NCBI RefSeq assembly: GCF_029392895.1
Contig: NZ_CP114200.1
Location: 3,007,001-3,071,000, forward strand
Source of the DNA: Streptomyces sp. 71268
GTDB taxonomy: Bacteria > Actinomycetota > Actinomycetes > Streptomycetales > Streptomycetaceae
Length of the DNA stretch: 64,000 bases
Direction of reading: 5' to 3'
The position numbers and the translations under genes are program-made. The notes under the pieces were generated by a model. It was not told the DNA's origin, did not search any database, and saw only the letters and a program-made list of their open reading frames with translations. Below are positions 1-8,526 of the stretch, piece by piece. The stretch's first letter is position 1; each line of letters begins with the position of its first letter.

Positions 1-288
1 GTCGCAGGCCCGCGGGCTGCCGGTGCCGATCCCGTCGAGGATGTCCTGCCACGCGTCGCCGCTGCCGATGGCCGCGAGCAACTCGTCGCGCAGCGCGTCA
101 CGGTGATCCTGGGCCGCGGCGAGGGCCGCCGCGTCGGCGGCCGTCTGCGCCCCGTTACGGGTGACGCCCGCCTGGCCGACGGCGAAAAGGGCCAGGCCGA
201 GAAAGAGAAGTCCCGCGACCGCGGTGATGTAAATCGGGAAAGCCTGACCGGAATCCCCGGGCCCCGCGACGCGTCGAAGGCGTCTCAC
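1..288 (-). CDS. TadG-like pilus assembly protein, 3' part cut by the window edge
   Basis: Ninety-six codons are visible and the frame runs off the left edge. The GTG start overlaps the TGA stop of the upstream Flp pilin (GTGTGA), so the two are translationally coupled. A short basic N-terminus is followed by a pilin-like D-S-G/Q-A-F junction near residues 12-17, one hydrophobic helix at about 18-38, then an Ala-rich QTAADAAALAAA stretch typical of TadG-like proteins ahead of their extracytoplasmic part. TadG proteins are minor, membrane-anchored components of the Flp/Tad pilus. Here the glutamate expected at position +5 of a prepilin is not obvious, which fits TadG better than TadE. The family call rests on the helix, the composition and the operon position; the C-terminal domain lies outside the window. 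Confidence 0.7.
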   Translation of the reverse strand, partial: MRRLRRVAGPGDSGQAFPIYITAVAGLLFLGLALFAVGQAGVTRNGAQTAADAAALAAAQDHRDALRDELLAAIGSGDAWQDILDGIGTGSPRACD

Positions 289-449
289 ACGCCGGTGACC
301 TCGGAAATCTTGTCGGTGATCGCGCTGAAGATCTCGTTGCCGATATCCGTGCCCGAGATGCCGATCACGATCGCCACGACCACCGCGATGATCCCCAGGT
401 ACTCGACCGCGGTCTGTCCGCGGTCGTTTCCCAGAATGCGCTTCCCCAT
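285..449 (-). CDS. flp: Flp family type IVb pilin
   Basis: A 54-residue prepilin. The short basic leader ends in D-R-G, followed by QTAVEYLG: cleavage is expected between Gly11 and Gln12, leaving Glu at +5 and Tyr at +6, the Flp signature. A hydrophobic helix follows at residues 18-32, then a short charged tail. I chose the ATG at 449 because GGAGGG lies 7 bases upstream; an in-frame extension to 551 has no pilin character. The pilin should be processed by a TadV/CpaA-type prepilin peptidase, which is not in this window, and polymerised by the TadA-TadB-TadC machine encoded just upstream. The 500-base gap before it suggests its own promoter, as expected for a highly expressed structural subunit. 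Confidence 0.92.
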   Translation of the reverse strand: MGKRILGNDRGQTAVEYLGIIAVVVAIVIGISGTDIGNEIFSAITDKISEVTGV

Positions 450-952
450 CGTATTTCCCTCCATGGGCGGCCGTTCCGCTCCGGTTCGGCGTGTCGGTCC
501 CCGTGGTACCGCTCGCGACACGAGAAGAAAAGTACGCCGAAACACCGGCACCGGAACAGGGCGTCCCGAAGCATTCTCTTCCGCGCAACCCGAGTTGAAA
601 CCTCTGAAGTCGCCTTCGTCGCAGACACCCCACGCGGCCCATGGATCTCACCTCCACTTCGGCCCGGCCGCCTCGCACCGCGCGCCCTTGGGCGCGCGAT
701 ACCCGCGCGACGACTGTCCCATAGTGGATTGCATTTGCGAAGAGTTTGGCGGTAACGGAATGGCGTCTGTCGCGGCGCACACCACCCACCGCGCGCCGCC
801 CATCGGGACGCCCGAGCCTCCCGGTACGGGCCGGGCCCACGCGGCCGGCGTGACGCGCCCCGCCCCGCCCGACCGGCCCCGTCGAGCCGGCCGCACGACA
901 GCGCGTCGCACTCTCAACTTCGCCTGCAAGCGGCCAAGTTGACACCACACGG
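450..952. other. gap between tadC and flp, likely flp promoter region
   Basis: No convincing gene is present. Open frames here have no recognisable composition or start site. The stretch 710-765 is clearly poorer in G+C than its surroundings and reads, on the minus strand, with a CACTATGG segment that could be a -10 region for flp. A GC-rich hairpin lies at 679-698. Confidence 0.4.
679..698 (-). terminator. possible hairpin between tadC and flp
   Basis: Nine-base complementary arms (CGCGCGCCC and GGGCGCGCG) separated by TT; in RNA the loop would be the central CCTTGG. It lies about 250 bases beyond tadC and 230 before flp on the minus strand and has no T run. It could terminate or process the tad assembly transcript, so that flp is expressed separately. 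Confidence 0.35.
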
Positions 953-1846
953 TCAGTCCCCCGTAACCGAGCCGAAGTCGGTTCCGGAGCCGATGAAGAA
1001 CGCGGCGACGAGCAGCATCATGGTGCCGGGCACCATGAAGGTGGTGATGACCAGCGTCGCCTTGGGGACCGCGCGGGCGGCGCGGCGGCGGGCGTTCTGC
1101 GCGTCGGTACGGCGCATGTCGTGAGCGATCGCAATCAGGGTCTCGACGATGGGCGAGCCCAGTTCCTCACCTTGTTGGAGCGCGGTGACGAACTGGGCCA
1201 CCTGTTCGGAGTCGTTGCGCTTTCGCAGTTCCTCGAATGCCTGTCTGCGGCTGACACCCATGTCCATCTGGCGCAGGGTGATGCGCAGTTCGTCGGCCCA
1301 CGGTCCCTCGTACTTGTCCGCCACCCGGTCCAGTGCCTGCCGGAAGCTGAGCCCCGCGCTGACGACCACGGCCAACACGTCGAGGAAGTCCGGCAGCGTG
1401 CGCTCGATGGCGTCCTTGCGCTCGCGTACGGCCGCCCAGATGCCGACCTCGATCCAGAACAGGCCGAAGACCACGAGCAGCGCGGCCAGCAGGAACTCCC
1501 CGCGCAGGGCCATGACCAGCGCCCCGCCGAAGCCGAGCACGCCGTAGACGGCGCGGCGGGCGGCGTACCGGTCGACGGTCAGGCCGCCCGGGTTGCCCGC
1601 CAGGTCGATGCGGCGGCGCACCTTGGCGACCCGGCCCGGGCCCATCAGGCGCAGCACCAGCGGCGCGTAGCGCATGCCGAGCCGGTCCACGGCCGAGCCG
1701 ACCACCGTGGTGCGGGTGGCGCCCACCTCAAGGGCGACCGCCAGATCGCTGGGCAGCTTGGCCTCGCGGCGGTAGAGCGCGATGCCGTAGCAGGCACCGG
1801 CCGTGGACAGGCCGACGGCCAGCGCGAGCAACAGGCCGATGCCCAT
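953..1846 (-). CDS. tadC: TadC, Tad pilus inner-membrane platform protein
   Basis: Length 297 aa, usual for TadC. It has a hydrophobic N-terminal segment (residues 3-22), a helix pair around 95-135, a cytoplasmic T2SSF domain (about 150-250, with FLDVLAVVVSAGLSFRQAL and the EELGSPIVETL motif) and a C-terminal membrane helix near 265-285. In the Tad system TadB and TadC form the platform that couples the TadA ATPase to extrusion of Flp pilin. The ATG has GGAG about 10 bases upstream. It follows TadB after 92 bases and is the last assembly gene before flp. Identity as TadC rather than TadB rests on gene order and on the family pattern, in which TadC is downstream. Confidence 0.88.
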   Translation of the reverse strand: MGIGLLLALAVGLSTAGACYGIALYRREAKLPSDLAVALEVGATRTTVVGSAVDRLGMRYAPLVLRLMGPGRVAKVRRRIDLAGNPGGLTVDRYAARRAVYGVLGFGGALVMALRGEFLLAALLVVFGLFWIEVGIWAAVRERKDAIERTLPDFLDVLAVVVSAGLSFRQALDRVADKYEGPWADELRITLRQMDMGVSRRQAFEELRKRNDSEQVAQFVTALQQGEELGSPIVETLIAIAHDMRRTDAQNARRRAARAVPKATLVITTFMVPGTMMLLVAAFFIGSGTDFGSVTGD

Positions 1847-1938
1847 CCTCTGTATCTCCTCGGGGTCGGGGGCGGGGTCGCGGGTCGGGTCTCGTCGGGC
1901 GGTGCGGGGCCGGTACGGGGCCGGTCGCCCCGCGGGGC

Positions 1939-2877
1939 TCAGACGGCGATCTTGGACATGCGGCGGATCAGGAAGAAGCCGATCGCGTAGAGGGTGAAGG
2001 CGCCCACGACCGCGGCCTGGCCCCAGAACGAGGAGGTCATGCGCTCGATGGAGCCGCTCGACACGTTGTCCATCAGCAGCAGCGTGCCGACGCCCATCAG
2101 CGGCACCACGTACGCGGTGACGGTGACCTGGGAGAGCTGGGTGCGCACCTCGCGACGGGTCTCCTTGCGCTCCTCCAGGGTCTGGGTGAGGTTGCGCAGC
2201 GAGCTGACGACGGAGCCGCCGGCGCGGTTGGCCAGCACCAGCGTGGTGACCAGGACGACGAGTTCGCGCGAGGGCAGCCGGTCGGCGAGTTCGGCGAGCG
2301 CGTCCTCGATGGAGTGGCCGACCGCGAGCTTGTCCGCCACCTTGGCCAGCTCCTCGCCCGCGGGCGCCTCCATCTCGTCGGCGGCCAGGCCGAGCGCGGT
2401 GCGCAGGGCGAGTCCGGCCTGGGTGGCGTTGGCGAGTATGCGCGCGAGTTCGGGTAGTTGACTGATGAATCGCTCAATGCGCTTTTGCCGTTGCCAGTTC
2501 AGGAAAGCGAACGCTCCCCAGACGGTGACGACGGCGGCGATGGGCCCGAAGAACGTGGCGAGCGTGGCCTGCGCGATCAGCCAGAGACCGATCGCCGTTC
2601 CCGTCGTGTAGACGAAGAATTCACCCGGGGTCAGGTCAAGGCCCGTCGCCGTCAGGCGCAGTTCGATAGCGCGGCCGAGCCGCGTGCCGCGCAACCTGCG
2701 GTCCACGCCGGTGAACCGGCGCCCGCGCCCCGGCAGCAGCTGGCCCTCGGCGTCCGCGAGCCGCTGGACCAGCGACTGGTGCCGGGCCCGGCCGGACGCG
2801 TACGCGTGCACGCCCGCGACGCCGAGCGCCCCGCACAGCAGGCTCGCGCCGACCGTCAGCGTGGCCAGGTCGTCCAT
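1939..2877 (-). CDS. tadB: TadB, Tad pilus inner-membrane platform protein
   Basis: Length 312 aa. An N-terminal hydrophobic segment (residues 8-27), paired helices near 90-125, a T2SSF domain around 140-270 and a terminal helix pair follow the T2SF/TadB plan. The sequence QAGLALRTALGLAADE and the stretch SLRNLTQTLEERKETRREVRTQ match the GspF-like fold. GAGGAGG sits 7 bases before the ATG. It is 82 bases downstream of tadA and 92 upstream of tadC and should form the membrane platform with TadC. Confidence 0.88.
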   Translation of the reverse strand: MDDLATLTVGASLLCGALGVAGVHAYASGRARHQSLVQRLADAEGQLLPGRGRRFTGVDRRLRGTRLGRAIELRLTATGLDLTPGEFFVYTTGTAIGLWLIAQATLATFFGPIAAVVTVWGAFAFLNWQRQKRIERFISQLPELARILANATQAGLALRTALGLAADEMEAPAGEELAKVADKLAVGHSIEDALAELADRLPSRELVVLVTTLVLANRAGGSVVSSLRNLTQTLEERKETRREVRTQLSQVTVTAYVVPLMGVGTLLLMDNVSSGSIERMTSSFWGQAAVVGAFTLYAIGFFLIRRMSKIAV

Positions 2878-2959
2878 CGGTGCCTCCTCGCCCCTCTCGT
2901 TTCCTGCCGCACTTCCCGTCGCACTCCCCGGTGTGTCGCCCGGCGCGCCCCCGGCGTGG

Positions 2960-4303
2960 TCATCCGCGCCGCGCCTGGCGGGTGATGAGCTCGTTCGGGA
3001 AGGCGGCGACGCCGAACGCGGGCGGCACCGCCTCGTTGGCCAGCCGCAGCCGCTCCGCGGTGCGCTCGGGCACCGGTCCGTAGCCGAACCGGCCGCGCAC
3101 CACCCGGTCGGCGCCCATCGGCTCGGCGTCGAACCGGCAGACGGTGGTGATCCGGTAGTCCTCGTGACCGTGCGAGTCGAGCAGCCCGATCTCGCTCACC
3201 CGGCGCGAGCCGTCCGCGTTCCGTACGAGCTGCACGATGCAGTCCACCGCGCTGTTGATCTGGTCGTGCAGCGCCTCGTACGGGATGGCCACGTCCGACA
3301 TCGAGGCCAGCGTCTGGAGCCGCATCAGCGCGTCCTCGGCGCTGTTGGCGTGCACGGTGGCCAGCGAACCGTCGTGGCCGGTGGACATGGCCTGAAGCAT
3401 GTCGAGCGTCTCGCCGCCACGGACCTCGCCGACGATGATGCGGTCGGGCCGCATGCGCAGCGAGTTGCGGACCAGGTCGCGGATGGTGATCTGGCCGTTG
3501 CCCTCGACGTTGGGGGGCCGGGACTCCAGGCGGATCACGTGGGTCTGCTGGAGCTGGAGCTCGGCCGCGTCCTCCACGGTGATGATCCGCTCGCCGTCCG
3601 GGATCAGCCCGGACAACGCGTTGAGCAGCGTCGTCTTGCCGGAGCCGGTGGGCCCGGAGACCACCACGTTGAACTTGGCCCGCACCAGCGCCGCGAGCAG
3701 CATGAGCATGTGCTCGTCGAGCGTGCCCATGCCGATCAGCTCGTGCAGGGTGTAGGCGCGCGGGAAGCGGCGGATGGTGAGGGTGGCGCCGTCGAGGGCG
3801 AGCGGCGGGATGATGACGTTGACCCGCTCCCCGGACGGCAGCCGGGCGTCCACCATCGGGTTGGACTCGTCCACGCGCCGGTTGACGGTGGACACGATGC
3901 GCTCGATGGTCTGCATCAGTTGCTCGTGTGAGGCGAACCGCACCGGCACCCGCTCGACCCGGCCCGCGCGCTCCACGAAGATCTGGTCGGGCCCGTTGAC
4001 CATGATCTCGGTGATCGAGGCGTCTTCCAGGAGGGGTTCCAGGACGCCGAGGCCGAGCGCCTCGTCCACCACGCGGCGGATGAGCTGGGCGCGCTCGGCG
4101 GTGGAGAGCACCGGGCCCTCGCGGCTGATGATGTGGCCGAGGACGCGTTCGAGCCGGGAGCGTCGCTCGCCCGGCGCGAGCGCGGACATCTCGGCGAGGT
4201 CGATCTCCTCCAGCAGTTTGGTGCGGTAACTGGTGACCAGGTGGCCGTTCTCCCGCTGCTCACCGGTCGGCTCGGGGGCCACGATGCGCGCCCGCAGGCT
4301 CAT
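2960..4303 (-). CDS. tadA: TadA/CpaF secretion ATPase
   Basis: Length 447 aa, typical for TadA. It has an N-terminal domain (about 30-200) with NGPDQIFVERAGRVERV, a Walker A GPTGSGKT at 217-224, an Asp box with ITVEDAAELQ near 241-250, a Walker B region RIIVGEVRGGE around 289-298 and a His-box region with TGHDGSLATVHA. It is the hexameric cytoplasmic ATPase that powers Tad pilus assembly. GAGGAG lies 7 bases from the ATG. The gene follows the TadE gene by 141 bases and precedes tadB. All catalytic motifs look intact, so the machine is probably functional. Confidence 0.95.
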   Translation of the reverse strand: MSLRARIVAPEPTGEQRENGHLVTSYRTKLLEEIDLAEMSALAPGERRSRLERVLGHIISREGPVLSTAERAQLIRRVVDEALGLGVLEPLLEDASITEIMVNGPDQIFVERAGRVERVPVRFASHEQLMQTIERIVSTVNRRVDESNPMVDARLPSGERVNVIIPPLALDGATLTIRRFPRAYTLHELIGMGTLDEHMLMLLAALVRAKFNVVVSGPTGSGKTTLLNALSGLIPDGERIITVEDAAELQLQQTHVIRLESRPPNVEGNGQITIRDLVRNSLRMRPDRIIVGEVRGGETLDMLQAMSTGHDGSLATVHANSAEDALMRLQTLASMSDVAIPYEALHDQINSAVDCIVQLVRNADGSRRVSEIGLLDSHGHEDYRITTVCRFDAEPMGADRVVRGRFGYGPVPERTAERLRLANEAVPPAFGVAAFPNELITRQARRG

Positions 4304-4444
4304 GGGTTGCTCCTCGAACGTGGACGGGGGTGATGGGGGTGACGGACGTGGCGGACGTGATGGACGCGGGCCGGGCGCCGGCGGGTGTGGGCCGGGGCGG
4401 GCCGCGGGCGCGGGCGGCCGCGGCGGCGTGGCGCGCGCGGGCGG

Positions 4445-4981
4445 CTACTCATCGCCCGGCGCCGGCGGGCCGTCGGGCTCCGGGCGGCGCATGGTGGCGC
4501 TGCGCCGGGCGTCGCCGAAGTCCACGCCGGGGATGATCGAGGGGATCTCGATGCTGGCCGTGGCGCGCGCCTCCGCGCCCCCGCTCACCGAGATCCGCGC
4601 GCCGTCCGCGAGCCAGCCGCTGATCGCCGCCTGGCCGGCCGACTCCGGGCTGGCCTCGGGGTCGTCCGCGGTGGCCGTACGGGCCGCGGCCCGGGCCGCG
4701 GTGCCCGCCTGCTGCACGGTGTACGCGGCGATCCCCAACTGCACCACCGCCAGCCCGACGGCGAGCAGGATGGGCAGGAACCCGAGGAACTCGACGGCCA
4801 CCGAGCCGGCGTCCCGCCGCGAGCCACGCCCGGGCCGGCCACGGCCCGACGGTCCCCGCGACCGGCCGCGCCGCCCGGTCACGCCGCGCCCCGGGGTCAG
4901 GCCGCGCCGCCGGGTCGAGCCAGGCTCCGGAGGCATGCCCGGCCCCGTCGCCCCGCCCCGTACCGTGCCGTCGCCGCGCAT
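4445..4981 (-). CDS. TadE-like minor pseudopilin
   Basis: Length 178 aa. A long Arg/Gly/Pro-rich cytoplasmic leader (1-56) precedes D-A-G/S-V-A-V-E-F at 57-65, a pseudopilin cleavage site with Glu at +5 (Glu64), then a hydrophobic helix at 66-90 and a small extracytoplasmic domain ending in acidic residues. TadE-like proteins are processed by the same peptidase as Flp and are needed for pilus assembly. The ATG has GGAGGAG 6 bases upstream and starts 3 bases after the stop of the preceding gene, so the two are coupled. The basic leader is unusually long for a prepilin; a downstream start cannot be excluded, but none has a better ribosome site. Confidence 0.82.
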   Translation of the reverse strand: MRGDGTVRGGATGPGMPPEPGSTRRRGLTPGRGVTGRRGRSRGPSGRGRPGRGSRRDAGSVAVEFLGFLPILLAVGLAVVQLGIAAYTVQQAGTAARAAARTATADDPEASPESAGQAAISGWLADGARISVSGGAEARATASIEIPSIIPGVDFGDARRSATMRRPEPDGPPAPGDE

Positions 4982-4984
4982 CGC

Positions 4985-6748
4985 TCACTCCTCCGCCGCC
5001 GCGCCCGCCGTGCCGGTCACGGTCCAGGGGAAGTCCCCCGCGCCGGGGAAGAGCACCGGGACCTTGATCCGTACCGTGGCCCGCACCAGGCCGCCCGAGG
5101 TCGGGCAGGCGACCGAGGCCGACTCGCGCCAGGCGCCTGGCAGGTCGCGCAGGGCCGCCTCCTGGCAGGCCCCGGCGCCGCCGCTGTCGCGCGCGGCGGC
5201 GGCCCGGGCGCCACGGTCGGCCGAGTTGCCGGCGAGCGAGTAGGTGTAACCGATCAGCGCGCACTGCCACAGCACGGCCAGCACGATGAGGATCACCGGG
5301 ACCATGCCGAGGAACTCGACCGTCACCTGCCCCCGGTCGCCCCCGCCGCGCTTGCGGAACCGGCTGGTCGGCACCTGGGTCAGCGCCTCCGGCCCGGTGC
5401 CGGCCGCGCCGTAACCGCCGTGGCCGCCGTCCTGGCCGTTCGGGGTCCGGCCGGCGCCGCCGTCGCCGGGTCCGCCCTGGCCGCCGCCCGGCAGCGCGCG
5501 GCGGCGCCGTAACCCGGTCGGGGAGCGGTCCGCGTGGCTGCCCCGGCCGCGTTGCGCGGGGGCGGCGTCGGCCGGGGTGCCGGTCAGGCCCAGTTCGCCG
5601 GCCAGCGTCCACAGCGCCTGCCTGACGGACGACTTGGCGTCCAGGTCCTGCATCCGGCCGGAGTCGACGGCCGGTTGCAGCTCCTTGTACGCGGCGGGCA
5701 CGGTGGTGCGCGCCGCCCGGGTGCCGGTGGCCCGTTCGACCAGGCTGGGCTGGATCTCGCCGCCGCGCGTGTGCCGGTTGACGACGGTGGTCGTCTCCTC
5801 CGCCTTGCGGATCTGGAGCCGGTCCCACAGCCGCGCCATGCGCTTGGCGGCCCGCACCGCCACCACGTCCGGCGTGGTGACCAGCAGCGCGCTGTCGGCC
5901 AGTTCGATCGCGGCGCTGTTGGCGGAGGTCATCTGGGTGCCGCAGTCCACGATGACCAGGTCGTACCGGGACCGCAGGGCCGTCACCGCCTGCCGGGCGA
6001 CCAGGTCGGTGACCTCCTCGCCGCGCTCCCCGTCGCCCGGCGCGAGCAGCAGCCCGATGCCGCTGGGGTGCTGGAACACCGCCTCCTGGAGCACCCGCGC
6101 CGTGATGTCGCTGATCTGCGCGAGGTCGGCGATGGAGCGGCGGAACTGCACGTCCAGGTACGAGGCCACGTCGCCGGACTGGAGGTCCATGTCGACCAGG
6201 ACCACGCCACGGCCGGCGGCCCGCGCGGCGAGCGCGAGCTGGACGGCCGTGAGCGTGGTGCCCACGCCGCCCTTGGCGCCCGCGACGGTCACCAGGCGCC
6301 CGCCGGGCCCGGCGGCCAGCGCCTCGCCCCCGCCGCCGAGGTGGCGCCGCACGCCGAGCGCCCACTGGGCGGCGGCCTGGGTGCGGGCGGCGAGTTCGTC
6401 GTAGGAGGGGGGCAGCGCGCAGATGCCGCGCGCGCCGGCGTCCATGGCCGCCGAGTACAGCGCGGGCCCGGCGTCCGCGGTCACCAGGACCACGCCGACC
6501 GCCGGGAAGCGCAGCGCGACCTCGCGGACCAGCTCCAGGGCCGGCACCGGGCCGATGTGCTCGTGGACCAGGACGACCTCGGGCAGTTCGTCGACGGCGG
6601 TGCCGGCGAGCTGGGCCAGGGTGTCCAGGAGCGCGGTCGAGTCGCCGAGCGCGGGGAACGGCTCGACGCCGGGGAGCTGGCTGAGCAGCCCGCCCAGGGA
6701 CCGGGCCAGGTCCGCGTCCCCGACCGTCGGGAGGATTCTGATCGTCAT
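4985..6748 (-). CDS. TadZ/CpaE-like ATPase fused to a TadE-like pseudopilin
   Basis: Length 587 aa, against about 400 for a usual TadZ. Residues 1-135 form a receiver-like domain. Residues 150-400 are a ParA/MinD-type ATPase with a deviant Walker A (GAKGGVGTT, 157-165) and VDMDLQSGDVASYLD as the switch region. A Gly/Arg-rich linker covers about 400-470. From 471 the sequence reads D-R-G/Q-V-T-V-E-F, a second pseudopilin junction with Glu478 at +5, followed by a membrane helix and an 80-residue extracytoplasmic tail. TadZ places the Tad machine at its cellular site, so the fusion would tie an anchored pseudopilin to the localisation ATPase. Codon Leu413, in the linker, is TTA (5510-5512), rare in Streptomyces and read by the bldA tRNA. 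AGGAGG lies 11 bases before the ATG. Confidence 0.85.
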   Translation of the reverse strand: MTIRILPTVGDADLARSLGGLLSQLPGVEPFPALGDSTALLDTLAQLAGTAVDELPEVVLVHEHIGPVPALELVREVALRFPAVGVVLVTADAGPALYSAAMDAGARGICALPPSYDELAARTQAAAQWALGVRRHLGGGGEALAAGPGGRLVTVAGAKGGVGTTLTAVQLALAARAAGRGVVLVDMDLQSGDVASYLDVQFRRSIADLAQISDITARVLQEAVFQHPSGIGLLLAPGDGERGEEVTDLVARQAVTALRSRYDLVIVDCGTQMTSANSAAIELADSALLVTTPDVVAVRAAKRMARLWDRLQIRKAEETTTVVNRHTRGGEIQPSLVERATGTRAARTTVPAAYKELQPAVDSGRMQDLDAKSSVRQALWTLAGELGLTGTPADAAPAQRGRGSHADRSPTGLRRRRALPGGGQGGPGDGGAGRTPNGQDGGHGGYGAAGTGPEALTQVPTSRFRKRGGGDRGQVTVEFLGMVPVILIVLAVLWQCALIGYTYSLAGNSADRGARAAAARDSGGAGACQEAALRDLPGAWRESASVACPTSGGLVRATVRIKVPVLFPGAGDFPWTVTGTAGAAAEE

Positions 6749-6788
6749 CGGGCCACCGCCTCCTGCTTCTTCCGGCTTCGTCGGACCG

Positions 6789-7502
6789 CTACCGGTCGCC
6801 GTCGAGGGTGTACGTGCGCTCGTCCGGCGCGATGTCCACGTCTCCGCCGGGCGCGACGAGGGCGAGCCGTACGTGGGAGGCGAAGGACTCCGCGTAGGCG
6901 ACGCGCTGGGCGTCCCGGGTCTCCAGGGCGAAGGTGATCGGCACGGCCTCGGTCTCGCGCCGCCTGCGGTCGCGGTCGTCGCCGTCCGGCTCCAGGGCGG
7001 TGAGCTTGCCGACGTCGATGACGCGCGCGCCGGCGACGATCACCTTGGAGGTGGGCTTGGCGCCCTCGCGCTCGCCGTCGAAGGTGGCGTAGATGTTGAC
7101 CCGCGCCCCCGGGTTGATCTTGCCGGCCACGCCGGTGGCCGCGTCGATCATGATGGCGATCTCCTGCTGGCCCGGCTTGAGCGCGGGCCGCTCCACGATC
7201 ATGTCGGCCTGGAGCAGCGAGCCCTTGCGCAGCGGGGTGACGGCGATCTTGCCGCGCAGGTCGCCGAGGTCGGTGACGGCGGTGTCGGGGAGCCAGCGCT
7301 CGGGCATCGAGACCTTCTCGAACGAGCCCGCGTCCAGCGGCTTGTAGGCCGGAACGTCCGAGGTCAGGCGGTACGCCGTGGTCTCCGGGCCGACCTTGGA
7401 CTCGACGTCGTTGATGACGGAGAGCACTCCGATGAACGCGCCGACGGCGCACAGGACCGACAGGACCAGGAGGATCACTCCGCGGCGCTGGCGTGCATTC
7501 AT
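6789..7502 (-). CDS. cpaB: CpaB/RcpC Flp pilus assembly protein with SAF domain
   Basis: Length 237 aa from the ATG at 7502 (MNARQRRG). The frame stays open upstream to 7712, but that extension is Pro/Arg-rich and overlaps the 3' end of the next gene. One N-terminal helix (residues 7-27) is followed by a SAF-type domain at about 45-110 (AYRLTSDVPAYKPLDAGSFEKV) and a CpaB C-terminal domain with INPGARVNIYATF. CpaB/RcpC is a periplasmic or exported Tad component; in actinobacteria, which lack the outer-membrane secretin, it probably acts in the wall zone. It is the first gene of the cpaB-tadZ-tadE-tadABC series and lies 40 bases upstream of the TadZ fusion. Confidence 0.87.
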   Translation of the reverse strand: MNARQRRGVILLVLSVLCAVGAFIGVLSVINDVESKVGPETTAYRLTSDVPAYKPLDAGSFEKVSMPERWLPDTAVTDLGDLRGKIAVTPLRKGSLLQADMIVERPALKPGQQEIAIMIDAATGVAGKINPGARVNIYATFDGEREGAKPTSKVIVAGARVIDVGKLTALEPDGDDRDRRRRETEAVPITFALETRDAQRVAYAESFASHVRLALVAPGGDVDIAPDERTYTLDGDR

Positions 7503-7644
7503 GAAGACCTGGGACCTCGTTCGGGGACGTGGTGGCGGGAGGCGGGTCGGCGACCGGCGGCGCGCGCGGGGCGCCGCGTCGGCCGCGGGTCGACGGGCCG
7601 GGGGCGCGGGACGGGCCCGGCGGTGCGGTGGTGCGGTGGTGGGC

Positions 7645-8526
7645 TCAACGCGCCGCCAGGGCGGGCCGGGTGTTTCGGTTCGGTGCGGCCAGGGCGCGCG
7701 GGGCCTCGTCACGCAGCAGCGGCGACGAACAGAACGCGCACCGGTCGCCGATGAGTTCGAGGCCGCACCAGTGGCACTCCTCGCGCCGAACGGAGGCGAC
7801 GAGTTGGTAGAGCACCGACGGGTCGGGGATGGCCGCGGCGAACTCCGCCACCCGGGGCGTGCCCCACCAGCGGGCCGACTCGGCCGGCAGCGGCACCTCC
7901 TGCACGCCGCTGACCTGCCAGGCGGCGGCGAGCGACGAGGTGATCCACTCCGCGTGCGGCTGGCCCCGGGCGATGGTGAGCTGGGTGGTGAAGCCGGGGG
8001 CCGGCGGGTTGGCGTCGCGGCCGATGGCCACGACCCGCGGCGTGGGGTGGCTCAGCACGCCGAACTGGCTGCCCGGCACCCAGGACCGTACGTGCGCGGC
8101 CATGGTGACCTGCACCTTCTCCAGTCGGGCGACGCTGCCGAGTTGGGCACCGGCGTAGATGTAGTGGGCGAGTAGGCGGGCGGCGCAGGCCAGTACGCCG
8201 GGGCTGAAGTCGGCCATCGAGAGCTGCCGCAACTGCCGGGCCAACACCGCGACGGCCAGCGGTGGCAGGTCGATGGGCAGCAGCGCTATCCGGTCGCTCT
8301 CCAGGACGGCGCGCACCGTGTGCAGTCGGCGGACCAGCGCGGGCGCGGACGCGGCCGGGAACAGGGCGACGAGGTAGCCCTGTTGGTCGAGCAGGGAGGC
8401 GGCGTCGGCGACGGCCGCCTCAAGTGGCTGGTTCTCGGGCGCCTTGAGGACGACGGCCGACGGGGTCTGCCCGTCGGGCGGTGGGAGCACCAACTCGGGG
8501 CTGGTGAGGGCAATCGCACAGGTCAC
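7645..8526 (-). CDS. unrecognised protein with C-terminal zinc ribbon, upstream of the Tad locus
   Basis: Length 293 aa from the GTG at 8526, which has GGGAG 6 bases upstream. I do not recognise a named family. The N-terminal half is hydrophobic but not clearly membrane spanning, with repeated Ala/Leu helices (about 40-130). The middle includes HVRSWVPGSQFGVLSHPTPRVVAIG. Near the C-terminus two Cys pairs, CHWCGLELIGDRCAFC, form a compact zinc-ribbon-like knuckle, followed by a short basic tail. The stop lies 142 bases before the cpaB start on the same strand, so it may share the tad transcript. A role as a regulator or cytoplasmic partner of the pilus machine is only an inference from position. 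Confidence 0.7.
   Translation of the reverse strand: MTCAIALTSPELVLPPPDGQTPSAVVLKAPENQPLEAAVADAASLLDQQGYLVALFPAASAPALVRRLHTVRAVLESDRIALLPIDLPPLAVAVLARQLRQLSMADFSPGVLACAARLLAHYIYAGAQLGSVARLEKVQVTMAAHVRSWVPGSQFGVLSHPTPRVVAIGRDANPPAPGFTTQLTIARGQPHAEWITSSLAAAWQVSGVQEVPLPAESARWWGTPRVAEFAAAIPDPSVLYQLVASVRREECHWCGLELIGDRCAFCSSPLLRDEAPRALAAPNRNTRPALAAR

Noticed and set aside
103..942. Long plus-strand open frame over the flp region
   Set aside because: It is antisense to flp and TadG, rich in Arg/Pro/Ser, and has no ribosome site; it is the usual GC-driven shadow.
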